Shown here: positions 27,159 through 36,593 of the stretch, piece after piece
How the letters are laid out: each line of letters starts with the position of its first letter
How positions within the stretch are numbered: position 1 is the stretch's first letter
Assembly: GCA_945860265.1 (NCBI GenBank)
Contig: CAMAQF010000010.1
Coordinates: 1-64,000, forward strand
Reading direction: 5' to 3'
From: Emticicia agri
GTDB taxonomy: Bacteria; Bacteroidota; Bacteroidia; Cytophagales; Spirosomataceae
Length of the DNA: 64,000 bases
Translations under genes and position numbers: made by a program
The notes under the pieces: model-generated
Databases searched by the model: none
Told to the model about the DNA's origin: nothing
What the model saw: only the letters and a program-made list of their open reading frames with translations

Positions 27159-28356
27159 CGTCTTGCTCAACCATTAGTAATAATTTGGTGAAGGCTTCCA
27201 TCATCAAAGCTCGGTGTTCGTCAGAAAGCGTATTTTCTTTTTCAAGGCGTTTTTGTAGCATTGATTTCTCCGAAATATCTTCTAAATTCTGTCCTTCAAC
27301 GAAAAGTTCTTCGCTACTTGTTACTTCGTTTTTAAAACTTATCTTATGTTTCAACACGATAGCATTTTCATCATCAAATTCGCCAATCAAATCATTTAAA
27401 TACTTAATAATTAATGGATTAAAGCTTTCTTCGATAACTTCTACTTCCAAAAAAGATTTTAATGGAGCATCATTCTGAAAGGCATTAAGCGTAGTTTTCA
27501 CGGCTTCGAATGTTCCAGAAATGCGTTTTAGTTCTCTAAATTTTGGCACTTCGATTGTTTTTATTTCTTGAAATTTATTTTGAGTAATTTCAAGAATTAG
27601 CACTATTTTTTGGTCGTTTTTCTCACTAAAACTCAAAGGAATCGGTGAGCCTGAATAACGAATTCGCTCATTTCCGCCAATGATTTGCGGGCGATGAATA
27701 TGGCCCAAAGCCACATAATCAAACGTTTGTGAGAAATCGTTGCCATCAACTGAAGCCAAATTTCCAATTTGAATTTCTCTCTCCGACTCCGAACTTATTG
27801 AGCCATTGGCGTATAAATGCCCCATCGCAATGGTAGGCAAATTTGGATATTTTTGTTGGCAAATTTCGGCCAATTCATCATAATGTTTTTTGATACCTAA
27901 ACGTACATTTTCGATTCTTGAAGTACCAGTTTCACCTTCAATTGCTTGGCGTAAATCGGCATCACGCAGATACGGAACTGCACAAACTACGAGATTTTCA
28001 AGCACCACAATTTCATTTTCAATCGGGCTTGTAGATCCACCAACTACTTTAATATCAAGCAATTGAAGAATCTCTTTAGGGGCATCGAGCATCATGGCCG
28101 AGTCGTGGTTTCCGCCAGTGATAATGATTTTGCATTTGAGTTGAATCATTTGGCGTAAAAACCAATAATACATCGTGCGGGCTTCAATAGGTGGATTTGC
28201 CAGATCAAAAATGTCGCCCGAAATGAGCAGTAATTCAATGCTTTGCTCGTGAATGAAGTTTATCAACCAATCCAAAAATAGTTGGTGGTCTTTCGTTAGG
28301 TCGTGTTTATGCAGCTTTTTGCCCAAATGCCAATCGGCAGTATGTAGTATTTTCAT
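27148..28356 (-). CDS. sbcD: Exonuclease SbcD (Mre11-like nuclease subunit)
   Basis: A 402-residue metallophosphoesterase nuclease. Motifs in order: ILHTADWHLGKKL (start), LISGDIFDLANPP, ITGGNHDSA, MGHLYANG and ALGHIHRPQ, giving the two-metal site. The C-terminal part is the capping domain. It works with SbcC. The ATG at 28356 (MKILHTADWH) is chosen because the family begins exactly here; the frame extends seven codons upstream. The last part is rich in K/E and overlaps the sbcC start. Confidence 0.95.
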   Translation of the reverse strand: MKILHTADWHLGKKLHKHDLTKDHQLFLDWLINFIHEQSIELLLISGDIFDLANPPIEARTMYYWFLRQMIQLKCKIIITGGNHDSAMMLDAPKEILQLLDIKVVGGSTSPIENEIVVLENLVVCAVPYLRDADLRQAIEGETGTSRIENVRLGIKKHYDELAEICQQKYPNLPTIAMGHLYANGSISSESEREIQIGNLASVDGNDFSQTFDYVALGHIHRPQIIGGNERIRYSGSPIPLSFSEKNDQKIVLILEITQNKFQEIKTIEVPKFRELKRISGTFEAVKTTLNAFQNDAPLKSFLEVEVIEESFNPLIIKYLNDLIGEFDDENAIVLKHKISFKNEVTSSEELFVEGQNLEDISEKSMLQKRLEKENTLSDEHRALMMEAFTKLLLMVEQDDEN

Positions 28357-28459
28357 GTGTTTTTTTCTGAACAACAAAAATGGTATTTCCTTTTGGTATT
28401 TACCATTTATTTGTAAGAAATATGCTTTATGTTAAATTTTTCGTTTGGTAAACCTCCAC

Positions 28460-28920
28460 TTACTTCAGAGAAATATCAGTCAATACATAAATTGGCTGAT
28501 TAGTTATTTTCATTTCGTCCAAAACATCTACCGCGTTTCTGTAATTCAATTCATCCTTTGGGTGAATAATTGTCGTAAAATTACCTTTTTCCATAGCACT
28601 ATTTCGTTATTAAGGAATTAATTTACTTCATGTCGTACTGCAAATAGTTTCTGTTAAAAGACTGATATTAAAATCTTTAGCCCTTTTTTGTGATAAAATA
28701 TTCGGTTGTCTTTTCCCAAAATATGCATCAATTTATTTTTGAATTTAGTAGGCTTACGTGGGTCATTTCTGTTTTCGGGCATATAAAAGACCATCATTCG
28801 GTTTGATATAAATGTTGTGGTAAAGACCAAAAACGTGATGAGCATAAAACCCAAATCTACCTTTGGAGTAATATCTACTCGTGATTGGCGAGTGTTTGTG
28901 GTGATTTCGGCCTTTGTTAT
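28460..28920 (-). pseudogene. exbD-like biopolymer transport protein, broken
   Basis: Minus-strand reading gives an ExbD protein in two pieces. The first, from about 28920, reads TKAEITTNTRQSRVDITPKV, DLGFMLITFLVFTTTFISNR and MMVFYMPENRN, which is the ExbD N-tail, periplasm-crossing helix with the essential aspartate (VDLGFML) and start of the periplasmic domain. Its first codon is ATA (28918-28920) instead of ATG and a stop lies two codons before it, so the start appears lost by mutation. It stops at 28654. A second piece (28591-28460) resumes as FTTIIHPKDELNYRNAVDVL DEMKITN-type ExbD C-terminus. No exbB or tonB adjoins. Confidence 0.75.
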
Positions 28921-29005
28921 GAAAGTTTATTTGAATATCGATTAATTATATAGGTATGTAGCTAAATATATTTTTAAATTTCAAAATAAAACTTTAAAAA
29001 CAAAA

Positions 29006-29038
29006 AAGGAAGGCTTCGCTCAAAGCGAAGGCTTCCTT
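29006..29038 (-). terminator. 15-bp hairpin after the OmpA-family gene, copy 1 of a repeated hairpin
   Basis: AAGGAAGGCTTCGCT (29006-29020), loop CAA, AGCGAAGGCTTCCTT (29024-29038) pair with one mismatch and are flanked by A/T runs. It lies 20 bp after the stop at 29059. Almost the same sequence occurs at 33690-33722. Confidence 0.65.
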
Positions 29039-29058
29039 AATTAATATCCTAATATTCT

Positions 29059-31620
29059 TCATTTCCGTTCAATCGAAAGAATCTTGAATTCGGTTCGGCG
29101 GTTTCGTTGATGCTCCGTTTCGGTACACTGAACTCCGTCACCGCAACTATTTACTGGTTCGTATTCTCCTTTTCCTACGCCACGCATTCTAGCACTGGCT
29201 ACTTTTTTTTCAAATAAGAAATCAACCACTTCATTGGCTCTTCGCTGTGATAAACTTAGGTTATCAAGGGCATTGCCACGGGTATCGGTATGCGAACGAA
29301 TCTCAATAATAATATTGGGGTTTTTCTGCATGGTTCGCACGAGCTTTTCAAGTTCTCGAGCGGCATCTTTCCGTATTTTATAACTTTCTGAATCGTAATA
29401 GATATTGGCGAGTTTCACTACATCGCCCACTTTATAGAGCTTTGTATCGAATAATGAGCCACTATTTGGTGCCGAAGTTTTCTTGCGAAAAATATTGACA
29501 ATATTGCGTTTTTCTCCAATTCTTGCTACTAATTCTAAGGATTTACCGAAATTTTCTTTGAAAGATTCTAAGGTATAATCGCAGCTGAGTTCACGTGTGA
29601 ATGCATACGAACCGTCAGAACCAGTAATCATTTCTTGGGCGATGCCTGTGCATTGATTGATAAACTTAATTTTTACGCCCACAATTGGTGTGCTGTCTTT
29701 TCCAGACGTTACGATTCCTCTGAAGATTGTCGAAACTGGATTTCCGTTTCGAAGTGCTACTAAAATATCGATTTCTGCTTGTTTTCTTATTTCGACAGGT
29801 TTATTTTTCTTATTTTTATCGACAACAACGAATTCTTTTTTCAGATAAATATCTAATTTTGAAGATTCGTAATCAGATGCATCTTTGTTTGATAAACTAA
29901 TGGTTTCGGCTTGGAAACCTTTTTGTTTGACGATGAAACTAAAGTCATTATCGGCTTCGAGGCATAGTTTAATTGCTCCCAAACTACTCGTAATGGCACT
30001 TTCACGACTAAGCTTATTTCCCTTGATTTCGTATTCAAATCTGATACGGTCAAAAGGCTTTTTGGTTTCGTGGTCATAGATATTTACAATCAATTCTCGA
30101 CAACCATAGAGGGAACCGAGGCGAGTAAATTTATAAATATCATCATCTATTCCACCACGTTTGCGGTTGCTACTGAGAAAACCAGTTTGACGTTCGCTGT
30201 CAGTTATTATGCCAAAATCATCTTTGTTTGAATTAATCGGAGCTCCCAAATTACGAGTTTTTCCACTTGGTAGACCAGTTTTATTATTCATCGGAATAAA
30301 GAAAATATCTAAATCGCCCAATCCCGGGTGAAAATCAGATGAAAAATAAAGATTTCCTCGTCCGTCAATAAACGGAAACATTTCGTTACCTAGCGTATTT
30401 ACAGTTCCACCCAAATTCTGTGGTTTTGTCCATTCTCCCTTGTTATAGCGACTCATCCAAATATCAGTTCCGCCATAACCGCCAGGCATATCCGACACAA
30501 AATACATGATTTTATCGTCAATAGTTAGGGTCGGGTGTCCACACGAATAATCATTACTATTGAAAGGTATTTCCTTTATTTTACGCCAAACGTTGTCTTC
30601 AAATTCAGCTGAATAAAGTTTTAGGCGATTGATTGCAGCATTTTTTTTCTGTCCAAAAATCCCTCCCCCACCGATTTGGCTATTTCGAGTAAAAATAATT
30701 TTCGAGACATCCTGAAAAAATGCACATGGGCCTTCGTGGTATTTAGAATTGAGGTTTCTACTAAATTTTTCTATCTGAATGGTTGGATTCTCTTCATAAT
30801 CTAAATCTTTACTTCCAGTAATATATTCACTACCTTTTCGTCCAATGGTTTTTGCATCATTAGCAGTTGTAGGTGTATAATAATCTGTACCAAGTTTTTT
30901 GGAAGGTGGTGCGGTCTTTTGAATGGGGGTTTGCGAACTCGAACCAATGGCCGATGCTCCACTGTTTTCGTTTCCGATGGCATTTATGTCTTCAAGATAA
31001 AATAAGTCGAGAAAAGAAGAAGCATCCCAATTAAACACTCGTCGAATACCTGAATTGGCACTTCTTCCAGAAACAAAAACTAAGCCTTTTTTGTAGTAAA
31101 CTGGACTAAAATCGGCACTGCTCGAATTGATACCTACATATTCTATTCTATAACTTCCTGCGTTGCGTTCTAATGCTTCTCTATTTGTATTAAGTTTGAT
31201 AAACTCTACACCTCGCTTGTCTTGCTCTTGTAACTCATTGAATTTTTGCCAGTATTTACTGGCTTCTGGAAATTTCCGATTGCTTGTAAGAACCTGGGCA
31301 AAATGTTGCAAGGCTTTAATATCTTCACCTTTTAAGATTGGATTGGCACTCAAAAGCTCACGATACATCCTTTCAGCATTGATATAATCCTTAACTAATT
31401 TATAGCAGAGTGCTAAATTGAGCTTGGCCTTTACGATTTCTTTCTCTGTAGCTCCTTTCGGTTTCTTCAGGGCAGTCTCATACAACTCTATGGCTTTTGC
31501 ATAACTCAAGTTCTCGAATTGTGAATTGGCTTTCTGAAAAGCCTTCGAGGTATTTTGGGCAAACAAAGCAAAAGTCGCAGTAAAGAGATAAATAAATAAT
31601 ATTAGACTTTTTAATGGCAT
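29059..31620 (-). CDS. OmpA-family envelope protein with TPR, PD40 propeller and CRD domains (PorE-like)
   Basis: An 853-residue exported protein with signal peptide ending ALFAQ. Order: TPR repeats (about 25-130; YAKAIELYETALKKP, INAERMYRELLSANP), a PD40/WD-like beta-propeller (about 155-500; GTDIWMSRYNKGEWTKPQNL and LYFSSDFHPGLGDLDIFF), carboxypeptidase-regulatory-like domains (about 500-720), and a C-terminal OmpA domain (IIIEIRSHTDTRGNALDNLS then LSQRRANEVVDFLF). The same order is known for PorE of the type IX secretion system and for gliding-related paralogs, which attach to peptidoglycan. Whether this copy is PorE or a paralog cannot be decided; no other type IX gene is adjacent. Confidence 0.82.
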   Translation of the reverse strand: MPLKSLILFIYLFTATFALFAQNTSKAFQKANSQFENLSYAKAIELYETALKKPKGATEKEIVKAKLNLALCYKLVKDYINAERMYRELLSANPILKGEDIKALQHFAQVLTSNRKFPEASKYWQKFNELQEQDKRGVEFIKLNTNREALERNAGSYRIEYVGINSSSADFSPVYYKKGLVFVSGRSANSGIRRVFNWDASSFLDLFYLEDINAIGNENSGASAIGSSSQTPIQKTAPPSKKLGTDYYTPTTANDAKTIGRKGSEYITGSKDLDYEENPTIQIEKFSRNLNSKYHEGPCAFFQDVSKIIFTRNSQIGGGGIFGQKKNAAINRLKLYSAEFEDNVWRKIKEIPFNSNDYSCGHPTLTIDDKIMYFVSDMPGGYGGTDIWMSRYNKGEWTKPQNLGGTVNTLGNEMFPFIDGRGNLYFSSDFHPGLGDLDIFFIPMNNKTGLPSGKTRNLGAPINSNKDDFGIITDSERQTGFLSSNRKRGGIDDDIYKFTRLGSLYGCRELIVNIYDHETKKPFDRIRFEYEIKGNKLSRESAITSSLGAIKLCLEADNDFSFIVKQKGFQAETISLSNKDASDYESSKLDIYLKKEFVVVDKNKKNKPVEIRKQAEIDILVALRNGNPVSTIFRGIVTSGKDSTPIVGVKIKFINQCTGIAQEMITGSDGSYAFTRELSCDYTLESFKENFGKSLELVARIGEKRNIVNIFRKKTSAPNSGSLFDTKLYKVGDVVKLANIYYDSESYKIRKDAARELEKLVRTMQKNPNIIIEIRSHTDTRGNALDNLSLSQRRANEVVDFLFEKKVASARMRGVGKGEYEPVNSCGDGVQCTETEHQRNRRTEFKILSIERK

Positions 31621-32295
31621 CTCGAAAAATAGTGCTAAATTATACTAAGAATATATAAGCAAAAATCATGCCTTTAGGTAATTCTTTAAATTTTAATATA
31701 CCATTTTACCCACCAAAAATATGAGATTGTCTAATTTTTCCGCACACAAAACTCTCTTAATTTTGTATTCAAATTGAAAAGAAAAGTATTATAAAAAACA
31801 ACACAAGTAATGATAAAGATTCAAGGAGGATCTTTTAAAAATGACTAAATCTAGGCGAAGTATTGACGAAGTTTCACGTACAATTGGTACAGAGGTAAAC
31901 CTAATTTACAAATGAAAATCTGAAGAAAAATCTAAAGAATCGCTAGCAGAAACTCTTAATAACGCCGAAATAGAACAACTTTGTAGATAATTTTAATGAG
32001 TTCGTTGTTTTTTAGGCTAATATTTACGCTCTTTAAAAAGTTCTTGTCAAAATCTACGCCAAACCATGAAAGATGGTTTAAAATTTACATTTTGCAACAA
32101 ATCAACAAAAAGCATTAAATCATCAAAAAATGTACACTTTATTTACTCTGCGTGTACTCTACTTTTACTGCTAAAAATGCAATAATCATGTAAAAAAATG
32201 AGTAATAGGATATATATTTCCAAAAACCAAAAAATCCCTTCATTCACAACAAAAAACACCGTTAATTTGTGATGCAATAAAACCCCTCAATTCTA
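31621..32295. other. 675-bp intergenic region with an IS remnant and a small hairpin
   Basis: Besides the orfA remnant at 31841-31990 no coding capacity is visible. AAACCAT/ATGGTTT (32061-32079, 5-nt loop) is a small hairpin. The remaining DNA is very AT-rich and includes the upstream region of argH, where no clean TAnnTTTG element was found. Confidence 0.5.
31841..31990 (+). pseudogene. IS3-family OrfA helix-turn-helix remnant
   Basis: A frame from an ATG at 31841 reads TKSRRSIDEVSRTIGTEVNL then IYK, a TGA, and KSEEKSKESLAETLNNAEIE QLCR. This fits OrfA proteins (SIEEVARELGV-NLIYKWKSE) with the conserved W of YKWK changed to a stop. Only 48 codons remain, and no OrfB part or terminal repeats could be recognised near it. 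Confidence 0.55.
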
Positions 32296-33669
32296 GTGAA
32301 ACTTTGGCAAAAAGAAAGTATTAAAAACTTAGAAAATCATGGTGCGAATCCTAAGGAGGCAACGCTCAGAATTGAAAAATTTACGGTTGGTCAAGACCGT
32401 GAAATGGACATGTATTTAGCAGAGTTTGATGTAATCGGCTCAATGGCACACGCCATCATGCTAGAAAGTATTGGTTTATTAGAAACCAACGAATTGGCAG
32501 GTATTCTTAAAGAATGTCGAAAAATATATATAGATATTCTAGATGGTAAATTTTTAATTGAAAAAAATATCGAAGATGTACATTCGCAAGTCGAATGGTT
32601 ACTTACTCAAGCACTCGGCGACGCTGGAAAAAAAATCCATAGTGGCCGCTCTCGCAACGACCAAGTACTGGTTGACCTCAAACTTTTTATGCGTCAACAA
32701 TTACGTCAAATTGTAAACCTCACAGAAGCACTTTTCTATAAATTAGTCGAACTAAGTAATAAACATAAAAATGATTTATTGCCAGGTTATACGCACCTCC
32801 AAATTGCGATGCCATCATCATTTGGGCTTTGGTTTGGTGCTTATGCCGAAAGTTTGGTTGATGATGCAGTAGTACTTCAGGCGGCATACAAAGTAGTCAA
32901 TAAAAATCCATTGGGTTCGGGAGCTGGTTATGGAAGTTCGTTTCCATTAAACCGAACGCTTACAACTAAGCTCTTAGGCTTCGATGACCTTAATTATAAT
33001 GTAGTATATGCCCAAATGACTCGTGGCAAAAGTGAATACGTTGTACTTTCGGGAATGACTTCTTTGGCTACAACGCTCTCACGTATGGCAATGGATATTT
33101 GTTTATATAACTCACAAAACTTTGGATTTGTAACGCTACCTGACGATTTCACAACGGGTAGCAGTATTATGCCGCACAAGAAAAACCCTGATGTGGCTGA
33201 ATTGCTCAGAGCAAAAACCAACAGACTGAAAGGACTTCCGACCGAATTGGCTTTCGTGACAAGTAATCTACCAAGCGGCTATCACCGTGATATGCAGATT
33301 TTGAAAGAAATCTTGATGCCTGCTTTCGACCAAATGATTGAATGTTTGGATATTGCCCACTTTATGATGTCGAATCTCAAAATTAAGCCTAATCTTTTGG
33401 AAGACAAAAAATATGACCCGATTTTCTCGGTCGAACGTGTGAATGAATTAGTAATGCATGGCTTAACTTTCAGAGATGCGTATTTACAAGTGAAAGAGGA
33501 AATTTTTGGTGGTGGCTACGAAGCTCAAAGAGAGTTGAACCATACACTCGAAGGAAGTATTGGAAATCTTTGTAACGACGAAATCACGAAAATGATGGAA
33601 GACGTAATCAGAGGCTTTGACTTCGTAAAAGTAGATACTGCTCTGGAAGAATTGTTGAATTGGAAGTAA
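32296..33669 (+). CDS. argH: Argininosuccinate lyase
   Basis: A 457-residue cytoplasmic enzyme splitting argininosuccinate into arginine and fumarate, the last step of arginine synthesis. Family marks: EDVHSQVEWLLTQ, GKKIHSGRSRNDQVLVDLKL, LPGYTHLQIAMPSS with the catalytic-region His, and the signature loop TTGSSIMPHKKNPDVAELLR (about 288-307). The start is a GTG at 32296 (MKLWQK), matching the usual family start. No other arg genes adjoin. It converges with the GH130 gene across a hairpin terminator. Confidence 0.95.
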   Translation: MKLWQKESIKNLENHGANPKEATLRIEKFTVGQDREMDMYLAEFDVIGSMAHAIMLESIGLLETNELAGILKECRKIYIDILDGKFLIEKNIEDVHSQVEWLLTQALGDAGKKIHSGRSRNDQVLVDLKLFMRQQLRQIVNLTEALFYKLVELSNKHKNDLLPGYTHLQIAMPSSFGLWFGAYAESLVDDAVVLQAAYKVVNKNPLGSGAGYGSSFPLNRTLTTKLLGFDDLNYNVVYAQMTRGKSEYVVLSGMTSLATTLSRMAMDICLYNSQNFGFVTLPDDFTTGSSIMPHKKNPDVAELLRAKTNRLKGLPTELAFVTSNLPSGYHRDMQILKEILMPAFDQMIECLDIAHFMMSNLKIKPNLLEDKKYDPIFSVERVNELVMHGLTFRDAYLQVKEEIFGGGYEAQRELNHTLEGSIGNLCNDEITKMMEDVIRGFDFVKVDTALEELLNWK

Positions 33670-33689
33670 ATAAAAGGAAGTATTTGCTT

Positions 33690-33722
33690 AAGGAAGGCTT
33701 CGCTCAAAGCGAAGACTTCCTT
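33690..33722. terminator. Hairpin between convergent argH and GH130 genes, copy 2 of a repeated hairpin
   Basis: AAGGAAGGCTTCGCT (33690-33704), loop CAA, AGCGAAGACTTCCTT (33708-33722). The left arm and loop are identical to the hairpin at 29006-29038. Position between two stops fits a bidirectional terminator. Confidence 0.65.
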
Positions 33723-33735
33723 AAAATCTGTAACC

Positions 33736-34812
33736 TTATTTCTCACACACCGCCACTGCAATTTTAGAATCGGCCGTTCCGTAATACAAATACAATTTCT
33801 TCTTGAAATTTACGAGTCCTTCCACAAATACTACATTATTTACTTGCCCTGTTAGCTCATAAGGTTTATCTGGTTCAAAGAAAAAAGTTTTTGAGCGGTC
33901 AATGACCTTAGTTGGGTCGTTTTTATCAAATATTACTTGTCCTGCACGGTAAGCATTTTTGGTATCTTTGCTTTTATTTTGAAAACCTTTATTGGCACTA
34001 TTATAAATAAGTAATATGCCATCTTCTTTAATAAAAGCCGCTGGACCAGATTCTACCAACCAACTATCAAAATTATCGTCACGAGGTTTCACGATTGGCT
34101 TGGGTTTTCCTAATTCATTTTCCAAAATAGTCCAATCTTTTAGATTATCAGAATTGGCCAAAAACAGATTAGTATCGCCCCAATACAACCAATATTTTCC
34201 CTTTATTTTCGTGGCCACAAATCGCTCGCCAACTTGCTTAGTTATTATCGCCCCTGACTTCGACCATAACATTTCGTTTTTCGGATCTTTAAAAGCTAAA
34301 CCTTCTTTTTTCCAAGTCTGCAAATCAGCCGAAGAAGCCACACAAAGACGAGCGGTTTTTCCATCATAAGCAGTGTAGGTCAAAATATACTTTCCGTCTT
34401 CGGTTTCAACCAAACGAGGGTCTTCACAGCCGCCTGGATATTCGTATTTTTTCATAAAATCATTGTCAGGATAAAACACAGGTTTGGTCTGACGCTTGAA
34501 ATGAATACCATCTTCACTAACGGCTAGCCCCAAACGTGAAGTACCATCGACAACCTTCAAAGTATCTTCTGCCCTGTATAACAAATAAACTTTTCCATCT
34601 CTCACCACCGCCGAAGGATTATAAACATCTTTGGCTTCCCAATTTATTGATTTTTTCATAATTGGGTCGTCGAAAGTGGTGGTATCATTGGGTAATAATA
34701 TTGGATTCTCGGCATCGGCTTTTACAAACGGTATCAGTTGCCAACTTTGTTCAATTTTATTTCGGCACGAAGAAAATGCAAAAAGAGAAATAATTAAAAA
34801 GTATTTTTTCAT
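33736..34812 (-). CDS. Exported lipoprotein, glycoside hydrolase family 130-like
   Basis: A 358-residue lipoprotein with signal ending FSSC (C16). The rest is a five-bladed propeller of the GH130/GH43-like kind: VYNPSAVVRDGKVYLLYRAE, SRLGLAVSEDGIHFKR, EYPGGCEDPRLVETEDGKYI, LTYTAYDGKTARLCVASSAD. GH130 enzymes are mannoside phosphorylases or hydrolases; the ED-PR motif is the common active-site region. Surface or periplasmic location suggests action on mannan-like oligosaccharides. No SusC/SusD pair adjoins it, so substrate remains open. Confidence 0.8.
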   Translation of the reverse strand: MKKYFLIISLFAFSSCRNKIEQSWQLIPFVKADAENPILLPNDTTTFDDPIMKKSINWEAKDVYNPSAVVRDGKVYLLYRAEDTLKVVDGTSRLGLAVSEDGIHFKRQTKPVFYPDNDFMKKYEYPGGCEDPRLVETEDGKYILTYTAYDGKTARLCVASSADLQTWKKEGLAFKDPKNEMLWSKSGAIITKQVGERFVATKIKGKYWLYWGDTNLFLANSDNLKDWTILENELGKPKPIVKPRDDNFDSWLVESGPAAFIKEDGILLIYNSANKGFQNKSKDTKNAYRAGQVIFDKNDPTKVIDRSKTFFFEPDKPYELTGQVNNVVFVEGLVNFKKKLYLYYGTADSKIAVAVCEK

Positions 34813-34889
34813 AGGTTTGTAAAAAATTATCTGAAATGATATATGATGCCAAATATATGGGTAATTTATTACAAACTAAATATCAAAAA

Positions 34890-35678
34890 ATGATCCGTAA
34901 AATTTTCATCCTTCTGTTTTTAATCTCAGAAATTGCTACTGCACAACAACAATTAATCATGGTTGGCGGTGGCGAACGCACACCCGATATGCTAACTAAA
35001 TTTATAGAGTTAAGCGGTAATGAAAACGGTAAAATATTGGTCATTCCGTGGGCAAGTGGCGAGCAAGAAATAGCCGCTTCAAACATTAAAAATGAGGTGG
35101 CCGCTCTTTCAAAAATTTCGGTCAACAATGCTCCTTTCGCACCACTTACAGCCGAAACCAAAGCCTCACTTTTGATTCAGCTCAAAACAGCAAAAGGTAT
35201 TTTCTTTTGCGGTGGCGACCAAAACCTAATCATGGATGTACTGAAGGATGAAGAACTGTTCAAGGCCATGCACGAGCTTTATAAAAACAAAGTAGTGTTT
35301 GCGGGAACGAGTGCAGGCACGGCCATTATGTCGGAAATTATGATTTCGGGCGAAGGAGATTTCAAGGTAATTGATGGCTCAAAAGTTGAAACTAAGAAAG
35401 GACTTGGACTGATGAACGAAATCATTGTTGACCAACATTTTATTAAGCGTCAACGTCAGAATCGTTTGATTGGATTGATTTTCAAAAACCCTACTTTACT
35501 TGGTATTGGTATTGACGAAAATACAGCATTGTATGTAGAGCAAAATCGTTATGCTGAAGTCTTGGGCGAAAGCCAAGTGATGATTTTTGAAATCACCAAG
35601 CAAGCCAAAGAAATGAAATTTATCATGCTCGAAAAGGGTGAAAAATATGATTTGAAGAAACGCAAGAAAATAAAATAA
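34890..35678 (+). CDS. Exported cyanophycinase-like peptidase (S51 family)
   Basis: A 262-residue protein with signal peptide MIRKIFILLFLISEIATAQQ; this ATG at 34890 is preferred over 34836 because it places the signal peptide at the N-terminus. The S51 motifs are IMVGGGERTPDM, IFFCGGDQNLIM and FAGTSAGTAIMSE, the latter holding the nucleophile serine in GTSAG. Family members hydrolyse cyanophycin or beta-aspartyl peptides; export suggests use of extracellular or periplasmic peptide. It runs opposite to the GH130 gene. Confidence 0.85.
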   Translation: MIRKIFILLFLISEIATAQQQLIMVGGGERTPDMLTKFIELSGNENGKILVIPWASGEQEIAASNIKNEVAALSKISVNNAPFAPLTAETKASLLIQLKTAKGIFFCGGDQNLIMDVLKDEELFKAMHELYKNKVVFAGTSAGTAIMSEIMISGEGDFKVIDGSKVETKKGLGLMNEIIVDQHFIKRQRQNRLIGLIFKNPTLLGIGIDENTALYVEQNRYAEVLGESQVMIFEITKQAKEMKFIMLEKGEKYDLKKRKKIK

Positions 35679-35685
35679 AAACTAC

Positions 35686-35743
35686 CACTAAGGCACTAAG
35701 AAACACTAAGTTTCATAAAGAAAATTCTTAGTGCCTTAATGGT
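35686..35743. terminator. Long bidirectional hairpin between convergent genes
   Basis: CCACTAAGGCACTAAGAA (35686-35703) pairs with TTCTTAGTGCCTTAATGG (35726-35743) with one mismatch over a 22-nt loop. It separates the S51 peptidase gene (plus) and the XRE gene (minus). Confidence 0.6.
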
Positions 35744-35757
35744 AAAAATCAGAATAT

Positions 35758-35961
35758 TCACTTTACATACGCTAAAATATCAGCGGGCTGACAATCAAGT
35801 ACTTCACAAATTGATGCCAATGTGTCAAATCTAACACCTTTAGCTTTGCCAGTTTTAAGGATTGACAAATTAACTGTCGTCAGTCCAACTTTTTGCGAAA
35901 GTTCATTTAATGACATCTTTCGCTTTGCCATCATTACATCTAAATTTACAATTATTGGCAT
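35758..35961 (-). CDS. Small XRE/Cro-type transcriptional regulator
   Basis: A 67-residue protein that is essentially one helix-turn-helix: MAKRKMSLNELSQKVGLTTV NLSILKTGKAKGVRFDTL-type Cro/CI pattern, ending CEVLDCQPADILAYVK. This short form is usually paired with a DUF2975 membrane protein, which here lies 2 bp upstream on the same strand. The pair probably forms a small membrane-linked regulatory unit; the signal is unknown. Confidence 0.85.
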   Translation of the reverse strand: MPIIVNLDVMMAKRKMSLNELSQKVGLTTVNLSILKTGKAKGVRFDTLASICEVLDCQPADILAYVK

Positions 35962-35963
35962 GG

Positions 35964-36437
35964 CTATATAAATGATTCGTTTTCTTGTTTTACGATACTT
36001 GCTTTTTCCACAAAAGATGAAAATAAAAATAGAAATAGTGAGAAAAGAGTTTGAATTGGAGTTCGGACAAGGAAATGAGCTAAAAAAGCTCTTGTAAAAA
36101 TAAAGAGTTGATTTTCTACAATTTCATTGCTCAAAAGGATATTCGTAGCATTTTGTAAAGATGATATAATAGCTAAGAATAGACATAGAAACCCTAATAT
36201 TTTCAACCAAAAAGCACTTTTTATAGCAACATAACCTATTTTAGAAAATTGCTTTTGAAGTTGATAAAAAACAAGCCCCATTCCAAACATTGCTACCATA
36301 ACTAACATTTTGCAAATCCAGTTGATAGCATCGTTTCCTCCATTTGTTAAATGCTTAATAGAAGCTGGCAAATAAGAAATAAAGTCGATAAAAATAAAAA
36401 TCATGATAAGTGAAAAAATAACCTTCGTAGTTTTCAT
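35964..36437 (-). CDS. DUF2975 family membrane protein
   Basis: A 157-residue protein with four predicted membrane helices (about 5-25, 42-62, 75-98, 120-145). Family DUF2975 proteins are of unknown function and nearly always sit beside a small XRE regulator, as here (2-bp gap). It may modulate that regulator in response to membrane state; this is inference from the pairing. Confidence 0.75.
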   Translation of the reverse strand: MKTTKVIFSLIMIFIFIDFISYLPASIKHLTNGGNDAINWICKMLVMVAMFGMGLVFYQLQKQFSKIGYVAIKSAFWLKILGFLCLFLAIISSLQNATNILLSNEIVENQLFIFTRAFLAHFLVRTPIQTLFSLFLFLFSSFVEKASIVKQENESFI

Positions 36438-36593
36438 ATTGTATTATATTTAGTTTCGTTACAACTGTAGAAACAAATAGAAATAAAACAATTATTATTT
36501 AATGTTTTATTTTATATATTTAAAACATAACATATTTATCAAGTTTTCTTGTAAAACTGTAATAAACATAAATCATAAGCGTATTTCGAGAAA

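Noticed and set aside
28654-28854. A separate 66-residue membrane protein gene
   Set aside because: Its residues are the ExbD membrane helix and following part; the rest of ExbD continues in both directions, so it is a piece of the exbD pseudogene.
31731-31750. An IS3-type terminal repeat before the orfA remnant
   Set aside because: TGTCTAATTTTTCCGCACA resembles the end at 124-143 but points the wrong way for an upstream end relative to the plus-strand orfA remnant, and the GGGG core is absent.
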